Assembly (NCBI RefSeq): GCF_003946245.1
Contig: NZ_RHNN01000005.1
Coordinates: 80,364-144,363 of the forward strand
DNA from: Levilactobacillus cerevisiae
GTDB lineage: Bacteria; Bacillota; Bacilli; Lactobacillales; Lactobacillaceae
Direction: 5' to 3'
Length of the DNA: 64,000 nt
Shown here: piece after piece, positions 7,551 to 15,728 of the stretch
Position numbering within the stretch: position 1 is the first letter of the stretch
Layout of the letters: the number at the start of each line of letters is the position of its first letter
Translations under genes and position numbers: made by a program
The notes under the pieces: model-generated
What the model was told of the DNA's origin: nothing
What the model saw: only the letters and a program-made list of their open reading frames with translations
The model's database searches: none

Positions 7551-8348
7551 TTATTTAAGGCGGTACTTTTCGTCAATCTCATCGTCTTGTGACGTTAAGA
7601 GCTTGGGACCGTCGTCCGTGATGACCAGGGTGTGTTCGTATTGTGCGGACAGTGAGCCGTCAGCCGTGACGTAGTATTCCCAGGATTTGTCGGCCGTTTC
7701 GCGGGAGGCAATTTCCCAGGTGCCCAGGTTGATCATGGGTTCGATGGTGATGGTCATGCCGGCACGTAGCCGGAGGCCCTTGCCTGCTTCACCGTAGTTT
7801 GGCACGTTTGGTTGTTCGTGCATGGTGGGTTGAATCCCGTGGCCAATCAGTTCACGGACGTCGCCCATGTGTTCCTGGCCTTCGGTGTAGGCTTGGATGG
7901 CATGGCCAATATCACCGATCCGGTTGCCGACAATGGCTTGGTCGATGCCCAAGTAGAGGGACTTCTTGGTGACGTCCATCAGGTGTTGTGCTTCTGGGCT
8001 GATTTTACCCACGGCGTAGGTCCAGCAAGAATCACTTTCAAAGCCGTCCAAATTAACCGTCATGTCAACGGCAACAATGTCGCCTTCCTTGAGTAACAGT
8101 TCCTTACGGGGGATGGCGTGGGCGACTTCATCGTTCACACTGACACAGGTAGCGTATTTGTAGCCTTCAAAGCCCTTTTCGGAAGGCTTAGCCCCGTGTT
8201 CTTCAATGTATTTGTTGGCAAAGCGTTCGATTTCCCAGCTAGAAATACCTGGCTTGATGATGTCCCGTAAGCCCTTGTGGACACCAGCTAAAACGGCACC
8301 GGATTCGGCCATTTTTTCAATTTCACGATCTGATTTAATGGTTATCAA
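7551..8348 (-). CDS. map: Methionine aminopeptidase, type I
   Basis: 265 residues from a TTG start at 8348, chosen because AGGAGGT sits seven bases upstream and the protein then begins MITIKSDREIEKMAESGAVL, the normal start of MetAP-I. It removes the initiator methionine from new proteins using two metal ions. The metal ligands are in place: VAVDMTVNLDGFESDSCWTY (two Asp), IGHGIQPTMHEQP (His), ITIEPMINLG (Glu), and the late Glu in AQYEHTLVITD. The position of the TTG makes the in-frame extension to 8399 unlikely. Confidence 0.93.
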   Translation of the reverse strand: MITIKSDREIEKMAESGAVLAGVHKGLRDIIKPGISSWEIERFANKYIEEHGAKPSEKGFEGYKYATCVSVNDEVAHAIPRKELLLKEGDIVAVDMTVNLDGFESDSCWTYAVGKISPEAQHLMDVTKKSLYLGIDQAIVGNRIGDIGHAIQAYTEGQEHMGDVRELIGHGIQPTMHEQPNVPNYGEAGKGLRLRAGMTITIEPMINLGTWEIASRETADKSWEYYVTADGSLSAQYEHTLVITDDGPKLLTSQDDEIDEKYRLK

Positions 8349-8614
8349 CGTGTTACCTCCTAAAAATTTATTACTACTTCTAATGTACACCAATTTCACG
8401 TTTTCAGCGACTTTGCGGTTGAAATATTTTCTGAAATTGATGGATGGTTACCTAAGTTGGGTTTTAGCCAGGTTTTTAGCTAGCAGTGTTTGGGTTTAAA
8501 GATCGGATGTTGTCGACGACTGCCTGGAAAATCGTGATTTGAATGTCAATTCAATAAACGACATTGCAATCAAGGCTGCGAGTTAGGTCAAAATTTACGG
8601 CGGGCTAAGACAGT

Positions 8615-8795
8615 GTCAGCCGCAGGAACGGTGAAAATGAGTCAAGCCGTGGGAATTGCCTTAGTGGCGTGAGCCGCTTAGGCAATTGATATCTTTGAGA
8701 CGTGTTCTTCGGCTCAAAGTAAGCACGGAGACCGCTCTTTGGCTCCGGGCGTTCGCCCACAGCGGTCCGATCTCATTTTCACCGTTCCGGAGGCG
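8615..8795 (-). repeat. Cloverleaf intergenic element, type I, reverse
   Basis: Arms ACGGTGAAAATGAG / CTCATTTTCACCGT, inner CCGTGGG / CCCACAGC. Hairpins TTGCCTTAG / CTTAGGCAA, CTTTGAGACG / GGCTCAAAG, and CGGAGACCGC / GGCTCCGG (diagnostic hairpin, reversed). Ends CAGCCGCAGG and CCGGAGGCG. The gap 8349-8614 holds nothing else I can support. Confidence 0.8.
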
Positions 8796-8804
8796 TAGTG
8801 AACA

Positions 8805-8867
8805 TCTGTCTCAGGCTGGAACCGGCCCCACAGCAGGGCGACTTGAGCCCGCCGCCGGGAACGTAAC
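8805..8867 (-). repeat. Fragment of a type II element
   Basis: TCTCAGGCTGGAACCGG, CCCCACAGCAGGGC and TTGAGCCCGCCGCCGGGAACG match the end of the copies at 37830-38021 and 62460-62651. The left two thirds are missing. Confidence 0.6.
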
Positions 8868-8894
8868 TAGTGAGCCCATTTTCAAATCCAATAG

Positions 8895-8924
8895 AAAAAC
8901 CGAACGCGGATAGCACGTTCGGTT
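8895..8924 (-). terminator. Terminator of the 57-residue gene
   Basis: AACCGAACG pairs with CGTTCGGTT; on the minus strand it ends in TTTTT. It lies just after the stop at 8932. Confidence 0.75.
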
Positions 8925-8931
8925 AACCCAA

Positions 8932-9105
8932 TTAAGCCTTCAAACTAGTAATCTTGCCAGAGTTGACCTGTTCCAAGATCCGCTTGGCTTCGGTAATCCG
9001 GGCGTCACACAAAAAGTTCATGGCGTTGTCCTTTTCATCTTTGGCGCGGTTCATTTGTTCCGTTAAAAAGTTAATTTCATCGGTTAAATATGCTACTAAG
9101 TCCAT
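8932..9105 (-). CDS. Small helical protein of unknown function (57 aa)
   Basis: ATG at 9105 after GAGGGCAAACA, stop TAA at 8932-8934, terminator directly behind. The peptide starts MDLVAYLTDEINFLTEQMNR and ends QVNSGKITSLKA. It is rich in charged and hydrophobic heptad-like positions and should form one long helix or helical hairpin. It has no signal peptide or membrane segment. I do not recognise the family. The ribosome site, compact terminator and amphipathic composition argue that it is a real gene rather than a chance frame. Confidence 0.6.
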   Translation of the reverse strand: MDLVAYLTDEINFLTEQMNRAKDEKDNAMNFLCDARITEAKRILEQVNSGKITSLKA

Positions 9106-9292
9106 TGTTTGCCCTCAATTCTGTGCGTCATCCGCAACGATTATCCCGTTCATTAGTCCCATTGTACCAAAAATCACCCAATAAGTAACTTCGTTCAACA
9201 TGGGACGGCGGGTTGGTTTACAGCGCGACGGAAAAGGACTAGGATAGAAGTCAGTTAATAATGTTTCTAAAGTGGCAAGAGGAGTGAGAGCA

Positions 9293-10711
9293 GTGCAGGA
9301 AGAGGCAATTGATTTACAGGGGCGGCCCTACGGCCATATGGCATTTATCTGGACACTACTAGCGGGGACGTTCACCATGTCCATCAGCCAGTCATCGTTG
9401 TCGACGGCCTACCCGACGTTGATGAAATACTTCAACGTCCCGGCGTCGACCGTTCAGTGGTTGACGACCGGTTTCATGTTGGTGATGGTGGTCATGATGC
9501 CAGTGAGCCCATGGCTATTAAATAACATCCGGTTCCCAGTCTTGTTCGTTAGCGTGCTGGCGTTGTTCGACGTTGGGACGTTTATCATCTACCTGGCAAC
9601 CAGCTTTCCGTTGATGATGTTGGGCCGGGTGATGGAGGCCATGGCGGTCGGCATCATGTTCCCATCCTATCAAACGGTCATGTTGCGGATTACCCCGGAA
9701 GCACAGCGGGGCGGTGTCATGGGGTTTGCCGGCCTAGTGATGGGCTCGGCGTTAGCGGTTGGCCCAATCATTTCTGGCATCGTTTTAAAATACACGACTT
9801 GGCAGGGGCTGTTCGTGGTCTTCATGGTGATTATCACGGTAGTCTTCCTGGTGGCGTTGAAAACGATTAAAGACGTGATGCCACAACACAAGGCGCACCT
9901 GGACTACTGGTCCGTCTTGAGCAGTCTCGGCTTCATTGGCATTCTTTACGTGGTCAATCAGATTGGCCAGACGGCGGTCGACTGGACCGCTATGAGTGGT
10001 CTGTTGGTCGTCAGTCTGTTAGCGGTGGCTTACTTCGTTTACCGGCAGTTCCACGTGGCGGCACCGTTGCTGGATCTGCGAGTGCTCAAGACGTTTAACT
10101 TTGACTTGGCGGTCCTCTTGACGGGGACGTCCTACATCGCCTTGATTGTCGTGACGATTGTCTTTCCGTTGTACTACCAAGAAGTGCTGGGCATCTCGCC
10201 GTTTGCATCCGGAATGGCCTTGGTACCAGGAGCGGTGGTCCTGAGCCTGTTGAACCCATTGACGGGTAAATTGGCCGACAAAATTGGCTTCAAGGCAACC
10301 ATGTTGACGGGGATGTCGATGATTGTGCTGGGCTGGTTGTGGTTGACGCTGGTGGGTGGTCGTCAGTCATTGGTGGCCATGATCCTAACGGCAACGCTGA
10401 TTGAAGGGGGTAACGCCTTCGTCATGATGCCAGCCGTGACGTTGGGCGCCAACTCCTTACCAGATCAGTTGATCTCGCACGGAACGGCGGTCATCACCAC
10501 CGTTCGGCAAATCCTTGGATCAACGGGGGTTGCGGTGGCGACCCTGATTCTGGCGGCGGTGACGGCTGGCCAACTGAAGGTCACCACGAGAGCCGCAGCC
10601 AATATAGCGGGGTACCACGCAGTCTTTGTCACGTTCCTAGCAGTTGCCGTAGTGGGCTGGATCTTCGCAGCCATGTTACGTGACGGTCGGAAGGAAAAAG
10701 TAACCGCCTAA
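9293..10711 (+). CDS. MFS multidrug efflux pump, DHA2 (14-helix) type
   Basis: 472 residues from the GTG at 9293, chosen because GAGGAG sits 8 bases upstream; a frame-compatible GTG at 9272 lacks a ribosome site. It is a proton-driven exporter of the EmrB/QacA/LmrB class. Seen: about fourteen hydrophobic helices, WLTTGFMLVMVVMMPVSPWL in helix 2, the antiporter motif region ALAVGPIISGIVLKYTTWQG, and the motif-A-like loop GKLADKIGFKATML. Its terminator is at 10730-10760. The last ~55 bp of the gene plus the terminator are repeated at 13011-13133, so the downstream segment seems to have been inserted behind it. Confidence 0.9.
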   Translation: MQEEAIDLQGRPYGHMAFIWTLLAGTFTMSISQSSLSTAYPTLMKYFNVPASTVQWLTTGFMLVMVVMMPVSPWLLNNIRFPVLFVSVLALFDVGTFIIYLATSFPLMMLGRVMEAMAVGIMFPSYQTVMLRITPEAQRGGVMGFAGLVMGSALAVGPIISGIVLKYTTWQGLFVVFMVIITVVFLVALKTIKDVMPQHKAHLDYWSVLSSLGFIGILYVVNQIGQTAVDWTAMSGLLVVSLLAVAYFVYRQFHVAAPLLDLRVLKTFNFDLAVLLTGTSYIALIVVTIVFPLYYQEVLGISPFASGMALVPGAVVLSLLNPLTGKLADKIGFKATMLTGMSMIVLGWLWLTLVGGRQSLVAMILTATLIEGGNAFVMMPAVTLGANSLPDQLISHGTAVITTVRQILGSTGVAVATLILAAVTAGQLKVTTRAAANIAGYHAVFVTFLAVAVVGWIFAAMLRDGRKEKVTA

Positions 10712-10776
10712 TTGAAAATACCCAAAGAGGGACCGTGACGATTGCCGTCGCGGTCCTTTTAGGTGATCTTAGACTT
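10655..10776 (+). repeat. Direct repeat, copy 1 (3' end of MFS gene plus terminator)
   Basis: 122 bp, nearly identical to 13011-13133, with one extra A and a couple of substitutions in the second copy. It brackets the secreted-protein / helveticin-like pair. Confidence 0.85.
10730..10760 (+). terminator. Terminator of the MFS pump gene
   Basis: GGACCGTGACG pairs with CGTCGCGGTCC, followed by TTTT. Confidence 0.85.
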
Positions 10777-10806
10777 AGGAGAAAGTCAAACTGACTGAGA
10801 TTGTTA

Positions 10807-11571
10807 CTAGTTGTCGACGATTCCCCAGTTGTTTTGAATCTCGACATACTTTCTGACGTACTTGGCATTTACCCAACCGGTGAGCGCGCTATTGTCCTGA
10901 GCGATAACGTGATAATAGGTATCCCTTTCGCGGGTTCGTTCCGCTGCTGAATCAATTTTGAATTTAGCTAGGTGTGGAATTGTTGTCGATTCACCAGAAG
11001 TCATCTTGCCAAGTAATTTTGTTTTATACGCCGTGTAAGGAACAACATTCCAAAGCTTTCCAGGCGTAGCTATGCCAACGTCACCAGAAAAATAAGAGGG
11101 GATGTTTACTTTTTTTGTCGTTTGCACTTTTTTAATTCCCCCGGTAATCTTGCCAACTTTTTTACCACCATAAATATAGCCGCGATACTTTCCGTTTTGA
11201 CTGACCATTTTATAGTACACGCTTCCTGAGTTGGTTGTTTGATAGCCGTAGACGTAGAAGTAATAAGTTGATCCCTTGTCACGGTTGTTCTTGTTATGGA
11301 AAACATAGGCGGCGGCATCTGACTTGCTGTATGACCCAAAACTTTTCAGCTTTGCCTTCGACGCAACAAGCTTAGCGCCTCTCATGTTTCCAGGCTTGGT
11401 GTAAAGCGCATTTGTACCTGTTGTAGCAACATTGTAGCCTTTTCCAGAGATAGCTGTATACCCCGACTTAACAGATTGCGCTTTCACATGGTCAATCTTC
11501 CCCTTACTAAGGAGAACCATGCAGATCAGCAATACCCCTGAAATTGTCATTACTTTGAAATAAGAATTCAT
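10807..11571 (-). CDS. Secreted protein of unknown function
   Basis: 254 residues. The ATG at 11571 follows GGGAGGGAAATAGT. Residues 1-32 form a signal peptide (FKVMTISGVLLICMVLLSKG, then HVKAQS). The mature part is basic and rich in Tyr, Lys, Gly and Ser, and looks like two or three SH3/SLAP-like wall-binding repeats (TYYFYVYGYQTT, KYRGYIYGGKKVG, TYYHVIAQDNSALTGWVNAK). I do not recognise a catalytic domain. It is divergent from the helveticin-like gene with a 187-bp AT-rich gap, and the pair lies between the two direct repeats. Base composition is more AT-rich than its neighbours, suggesting transfer. An anchoring or protective role for the bacteriocin-like partner is only inference. Confidence 0.6.
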   Translation of the reverse strand: MNSYFKVMTISGVLLICMVLLSKGKIDHVKAQSVKSGYTAISGKGYNVATTGTNALYTKPGNMRGAKLVASKAKLKSFGSYSKSDAAAYVFHNKNNRDKGSTYYFYVYGYQTTNSGSVYYKMVSQNGKYRGYIYGGKKVGKITGGIKKVQTTKKVNIPSYFSGDVGIATPGKLWNVVPYTAYKTKLLGKMTSGESTTIPHLAKFKIDSAAERTRERDTYYHVIAQDNSALTGWVNAKYVRKYVEIQNNWGIVDN

Positions 11572-11758
11572 ACTATTTCCCTCCCTTTTGGCTTATTATA
11601 AAGCAAAATTAATTTTATTTTGTTTCAATTACATTAAGTTTACGTGATAATAAATTCATAGTACTTACTAACTTCATTAAAGCATTTTGCATAGGATTTT
11701 GAATTGTGAGGACTACCATAATTGAGAGTCAGATAATAATTTGGGAGGAGAAATTATT

Positions 11759-12913
11759 ATGAGTGAAGAAAATGATGAATTACTTGACGAACGATTTGAT
11801 TCTGGACGTCCCGTTGGTAGTGACAAGCTACTTTTAGACCGTGGTGACTTTAAGTCAGAACAAGCAATGGATGAGTATTTCAACGCGCATCCTGAAGCAC
11901 CGAGGGATGCCTATGATTATGACCTCAAAGCTCGTAGTATTGGTGTTGGTACGAGTCAAGTTGTCCGTACTTCTACGAGATCTACAGCACCAGGAACACT
12001 AGAATATACACTCTCAGGATTAACTTATGGCAATGTTGTTCAAAGCTGTTACATTGGAAGCTCGTACCTTTACACTACACAGCAAGTGGATACTAAGGCA
12101 GGAGCAAAGCAAGTGATTGGGCGTTTTCAGCTTGGTGGTAGTACATTACGGTGTAAAGATGAAATGACCTTAACTCGGTTTGGACATGGGCAAACTTTAC
12201 AGTGGTTTGATAACGCCCAAAAGGTTCCGTATTTTTGGATTGTTTGCAAAGCGACTAAAGTCGACAATCCTAATCTAGACAGTGTTGACTGGGGAACACA
12301 GATTGGTCGCTTTCAATACCAACCGAATGTTAAGGTCGATTACACTAACATCGCTCGAATTTCTAGTATTAATCGTGCTAATAAGAATGGTGCATCTTTT
12401 GGGACACTTAAGCGGTGTGAGGCCGCTTTGGACAGTGCTCGTAAATATTTACTTATCTGGGGGATGAATACATCTGGTAAGGTTCAATTTTCTTATTACA
12501 AGGCATCACGACTAAATCAGATTTTAGATGGCAAGGAAAATTTGAATTCTAAATATATTTCAGCCGGAGATGCGCAAATTGTCGGGGCCTGCATTGATTC
12601 ATACCCCGTAGATAAGTTTTACTCGATGATTGCCAACTCTTCTGTACAAGGAATCGAATTTAACGATAATCAAAATATCTATATATCTGGTGGGGCATCA
12701 GGGGTAGTACCAGTGATTCAAAAAGGTGGCTGGCGTACCCATGATTTTGCCGCCCATGCTGTTAAAATTACTGGTGGTATTTTATCAAGTCCGTCACAAT
12801 TTAAGCTTGAGACTGAAGGAATTCAATTAAAAGGAAATTATGTTTACTTAAATGTGACGACCCATTCGGACGGAAAACGAATGATTTTTTCAATTCCAAA
12901 GTCAGCTTTTTAG
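11759..12913 (+). CDS. Helveticin J-like (class III bacteriocin family) protein
   Basis: 384 residues from the ATG at 11759 with GGGAGGAG upstream. From about residue 85 it follows helveticin J segment by segment: FGHGQTLQWF, GTQIGRFQYQ, RISSINRANKNGASFGTLKR then CEAALDSARKYLLIWG, NQNIYISGGASG, and EGIQLKGNYVYLNVTTHS. The N-terminal ~80 residues are acidic and lack a signal peptide, as in helveticin itself, whose export route is not obvious. Helveticin J is a heat-labile protein killing related lactobacilli. Homologues also occur with unproven activity, so bactericidal function is inference. No recognised immunity gene is adjacent. Confidence 0.75.
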   Translation: MSEENDELLDERFDSGRPVGSDKLLLDRGDFKSEQAMDEYFNAHPEAPRDAYDYDLKARSIGVGTSQVVRTSTRSTAPGTLEYTLSGLTYGNVVQSCYIGSSYLYTTQQVDTKAGAKQVIGRFQLGGSTLRCKDEMTLTRFGHGQTLQWFDNAQKVPYFWIVCKATKVDNPNLDSVDWGTQIGRFQYQPNVKVDYTNIARISSINRANKNGASFGTLKRCEAALDSARKYLLIWGMNTSGKVQFSYYKASRLNQILDGKENLNSKYISAGDAQIVGACIDSYPVDKFYSMIANSSVQGIEFNDNQNIYISGGASGVVPVIQKGGWRTHDFAAHAVKITGGILSSPSQFKLETEGIQLKGNYVYLNVTTHSDGKRMIFSIPKSAF

Positions 12914-13010
12914 GTCTATTTTCCCATGGAAGTCTATAGAATCTCGTCAAATGGTTTCACTTTGTGTAATGGTCACACGTGCGATTTCTGTTTATTCCCA
13001 TTTTTAGCTA

Positions 13011-13133
13011 GGCTGGATCTTCGCAGCCATGTTACGTGACGGTCGGAAGGAAAAAAGTAACCGCCTAATTGAAAATACCCAAAGAGGGACCGTGACGATT
13101 ACCGTCGCGGTCCTTTTAGGTGATCTTAAACTT
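13011..13133 (+). repeat. Direct repeat, copy 2 (MFS 3'-end remnant plus terminator)
   Basis: It carries the last codons of the MFS pump (GWIFAAMLRDGRKEK), broken by one extra A, then the same terminator as copy 1 at 10730-10760. It is a non-coding scar marking the right edge of the inserted segment. Confidence 0.85.
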
Positions 13134-13178
13134 CAAAGATGTGTGGTGAAACCGAACAAACGTCACGCCTGATGGGAC

Positions 13179-13622
13179 CTAGTCTACCCGTTCAAACACT
13201 TCACAGAAACACGGAATTTGTTCGGTGAAGGTCTGGCCCATTTGGCGATAGGCGTCCTCGAAAAATTTGCGATGTTCCTGGCGCCACATCGTGAGGGTCC
13301 GGTCGTCTTCGCCCTCATGATAGGCGTGTTCCCGGGTCACCTGATCAAAGGCGACGACCTCGGTAACCTTGGTTTGCGTCACGCAGATGGGCTGGTCGTG
13401 AGCGTCTAAAATGACGTTGTACTCGCCGACAAAGGGGAGCGGTTCATCTGGCTCATAGAGGTCGAGAGCGGACGTGGTGGCCGTTTTCTGGCCAATTTTG
13501 ACTAGGTGAGCCAGATGGTCTGCGAATTCGTCCGTTGAGCCAAAGGCATAGGTGTCGTGATGGTTGGTGGTGACTGCGGGATGGGTAACTTTGAAATGTT
13601 GCCAAAAATTTTCTGCGTCCAT
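13179..13622 (-). CDS. ASCH-domain protein
   Basis: 147 residues. ATG at 13622 after AGGAGGCCCATT. The ASCH pattern is readable: AFGSTDEFADHLAHLVKIGQ then KTATTSALDLYEPDEPLPFV, followed by CVTQTKVTEVVAFDQVTREH, HAYHEGEDDRTLTMWRQEHR and the closing strand CFCEVFERVD. ASCH domains share the PUA-like fold and are thought to bind RNA or modified nucleosides; some have amidohydrolase activity on acetylated cytidine. It is a cytosolic single gene next to the duplicated MFS scar. Confidence 0.85.
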   Translation of the reverse strand: MDAENFWQHFKVTHPAVTTNHHDTYAFGSTDEFADHLAHLVKIGQKTATTSALDLYEPDEPLPFVGEYNVILDAHDQPICVTQTKVTEVVAFDQVTREHAYHEGEDDRTLTMWRQEHRKFFEDAYRQMGQTFTEQIPCFCEVFERVD

Positions 13623-13807
13623 AATGGGCCTCCTAGTGAATGAGATTGTGTTTAGTCTACGCTAGTTTGGCGGGAGAGACCAGGCATAATTATTTTAATG
13701 GCATAAATATAAATATATAAATAATATATACGGTAGACTAATCTGACGAATAGGGCTATGATAAGGCAATGGTTGTTGGTAGAAGCGCTGCGAAGGAGAG
13801 AAGATAG

Positions 13808-14719
13808 ATGAAGCTGTATCTAAAAGGAGTCATGATTGCCACCGCTATTGTAGGGTGGGGTTGGCACAGCAGTATTGTCGGGGAAGCCAGTAACTATTCA
13901 GCGAGACGAGCGAACTCGGTGCGATTAGTTTGGCGCCATAGCATGGGGCGCCACGCCTATCACACGGTTAAGGGAGCACGATATTCTAAGCATCTGGGCG
14001 TGAAGTACAGCACTAATGATGATCTGCCAGACGTGACTTGGTATACGGATGCTCACGAAAAGCTGTACAACAAGGCCAAGCGAACGTCAGCTATTTATTA
14101 TCATGTGAAGAGTGGGGATGGCCAGCATGGTGGCTGGATCTGGCGGGGGTATTTGACAGCTGGTCAGGCCGCAGAGGTAGCTGGGACAACATCGCAGCAA
14201 TCCGATAATCCTAAGGTCGTCCTATTCAATGCCAAAAGCTCGGCAGAGTACCAGCATGCGATTGAGACGCAGGATTATTACGCCTTGGCGAAGAATGTGT
14301 GGGCGTTGTTTCCTGGGACTAAACTGAATCTTTGGTTGTCACAATTTACGGCATACTCCGGCATTATTGGTTCTCAGAACAAGCATAATTTTGATGGCTT
14401 AAAAAGTGAAGGTGTTTCCAGTCCTGGTGAAATTGTGAGCTGGGATCTTGGCAATAGATGGAAAGAACTCCAGGATAGTAAGAGTAGATCGATGAGTGAA
14501 AGAATTAAATGGCTAACGGAAAAATTAAACCAATCTGGTCTCTCGAAAGTTAAACGGGAACAATTTAAGGACTGGTATATTGGATTGAATTTTGTGGATG
14601 ATGAAAATGATGGCAGTAATATTAATTACAATAGCCTCGTTGACTCAGATGAACATCCATTTCATTACGAAATTATCCTGGCACCACCAACTAGTTTTCA
14701 AACGCTACACAAAGAATAG
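13808..14719 (+). CDS. Secreted surface protein, paralog 1 of 3 (conserved N-half, variable C-half)
   Basis: 303 residues. ATG at 13808 with GAAGGAGAGAAG upstream. Residues 1-28 are a signal peptide ending near EASNYS. Residues 29-120 are almost identical to the paralogs at 14758 and 22129 (SVRLVWRHSMGRHAYHTVKG, YSTNDDLPDVTWYTDAHEKL, GGWIWRGYLTAGQ), a small SH3/SLAP-like wall domain of a kind common in lactobacilli. The C-terminal half is unrelated to paralog 3 but distantly like paralog 2 (LFPGTKLNLWLSQFTA; REQFKDWYIGLNFVDD). Function unknown. The promoter region 13640-13800 is very AT-rich. Confidence 0.75.
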   Translation: MKLYLKGVMIATAIVGWGWHSSIVGEASNYSARRANSVRLVWRHSMGRHAYHTVKGARYSKHLGVKYSTNDDLPDVTWYTDAHEKLYNKAKRTSAIYYHVKSGDGQHGGWIWRGYLTAGQAAEVAGTTSQQSDNPKVVLFNAKSSAEYQHAIETQDYYALAKNVWALFPGTKLNLWLSQFTAYSGIIGSQNKHNFDGLKSEGVSSPGEIVSWDLGNRWKELQDSKSRSMSERIKWLTEKLNQSGLSKVKREQFKDWYIGLNFVDDENDGSNINYNSLVDSDEHPFHYEIILAPPTSFQTLHKE

Positions 14720-14757
14720 TATCTAGTTAATGACAGCATGAGAGAGGGAGAGAACAG

Positions 14758-15612
14758 ATGAAGCTGTACTTAAAGGGAGTCATCGTTGCTACCGCCGTAT
14801 TGGGGTGGGGATGGAGCAGCAGTATTGTCGGGAAAGCCAATAACTATTCAGCGAGACGAGCGAATTCGGTGCGATTAGTTTGGCGCCATAGCATGGGGCG
14901 GCACGCCTATCACACGGTTAAGGGAGCACGATATTCTAAGCATCTGGGCGTGAAGTACAGCACTAACGATGATCTGCCAGACGTGACTTGGTATACGGAT
15001 GCGCACGAAAAGCTGTACAACAAGGCCAAGCGAACGTCAGCTATTTATTATCATGTGAAGAGTGGGGATGGCCAGCATGGTGGTTGGATTTGGCGGGGGT
15101 ATTTGACAGCGGGACAGATGACGGAGTCTAATGTGCAGAAACCTGGAAATGATAGTGACCAGTCTTTTCGAACTGTTGAGCAGACCAACTGGACACAACA
15201 AAGTAAAGATAGAAGAATAACACAGGCTGAGATTGCGGCGATGAAACTATTTCCGAAAACTGTGTTTGACTTGCGAGCATTCACAGCGACTAATGATTAC
15301 TTGTTTATAGATGATGTGAATGCAGTTGATGCTTATGACGAGAGAACAAGCGCCGGCCGTGAAATGTATAGAAAACTGTTGGCCTATCGTGGGGCACCGT
15401 CCAACAAATTTGCGTTCACTAAATTTGTTGTTAAAGATTTGAGTAGTGTGGAGTCGATTGATCAGGCTTTAACCAAAGTGGGATTTGATAAAGAGCAACG
15501 TAGCAAGTATGCAGGTTGGCATATTGGTATTTCCATTCTTGATTATTCCGAGGATAATGTGGAAGAGGGAGCGGTACCTGGGGAAGGACTATTATTGTTG
15601 GGGAAAGATTGA
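14758..15612 (+). CDS. Secreted surface protein, paralog 2 of 3
   Basis: 284 residues. ATG at 14758 with GAGAGGGAGAGAACAG upstream, 38 bp after paralog 1, so probably co-transcribed. It has the same signal peptide and ~90-residue wall domain as paralog 1, nearly identical at DNA level across about 290 bp. That points to tandem duplication or gene conversion. After GYLTAGQ the sequence diverges (KLFPKTVFDLRAFTATND; EQRSKYAGWHIGISILDYSE), yet weakly matches the C-half of paralog 1. The shared terminator at 15644-15681 separates it from the convergent metallophosphoesterase gene. Confidence 0.75.
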   Translation: MKLYLKGVIVATAVLGWGWSSSIVGKANNYSARRANSVRLVWRHSMGRHAYHTVKGARYSKHLGVKYSTNDDLPDVTWYTDAHEKLYNKAKRTSAIYYHVKSGDGQHGGWIWRGYLTAGQMTESNVQKPGNDSDQSFRTVEQTNWTQQSKDRRITQAEIAAMKLFPKTVFDLRAFTATNDYLFIDDVNAVDAYDERTSAGREMYRKLLAYRGAPSNKFAFTKFVVKDLSSVESIDQALTKVGFDKEQRSKYAGWHIGISILDYSEDNVEEGAVPGEGLLLLGKD

Positions 15613-15643
15613 CGGCGTGCTTCCAAAAAGCTGGTGTGATATT

Positions 15644-15681
15644 AAAAAGCCGCCAAACCAGCAAAGGTTTGGCAGCTTTTT
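15644..15681. terminator. Bidirectional terminator
   Basis: AAAAAGCCGCCAAACC pairs with GGTTTGGCAGCTTTTT between convergent genes. Confidence 0.85.
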
Positions 15682-15728
15682 AATTGGACATTTTTAGTTA
15701 AGATTACTGATTTACATGGCGAAATATG

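Noticed and set aside
8686..8913. Short plus-strand open frame across the repeat at 8615-8867
   Set aside because: It is made of cloverleaf sequence. Similar frames recur in other copies (for example 42722-42928, 51797-52045) but are not conserved in length or start, so they are a by-product of the palindromes.
9272..9292. Upstream GTG at 9272 as start of the MFS pump
   Set aside because: It has no ribosome site, and the GAGGAG before the GTG at 9293 lies inside that extension.
13808..15612. D-alanyl-D-alanine carboxypeptidase as the function of the secreted paralogs
   Set aside because: Related lactobacillar proteins sometimes carry such a label, but no SxxK or other penicillin-binding motif is present.
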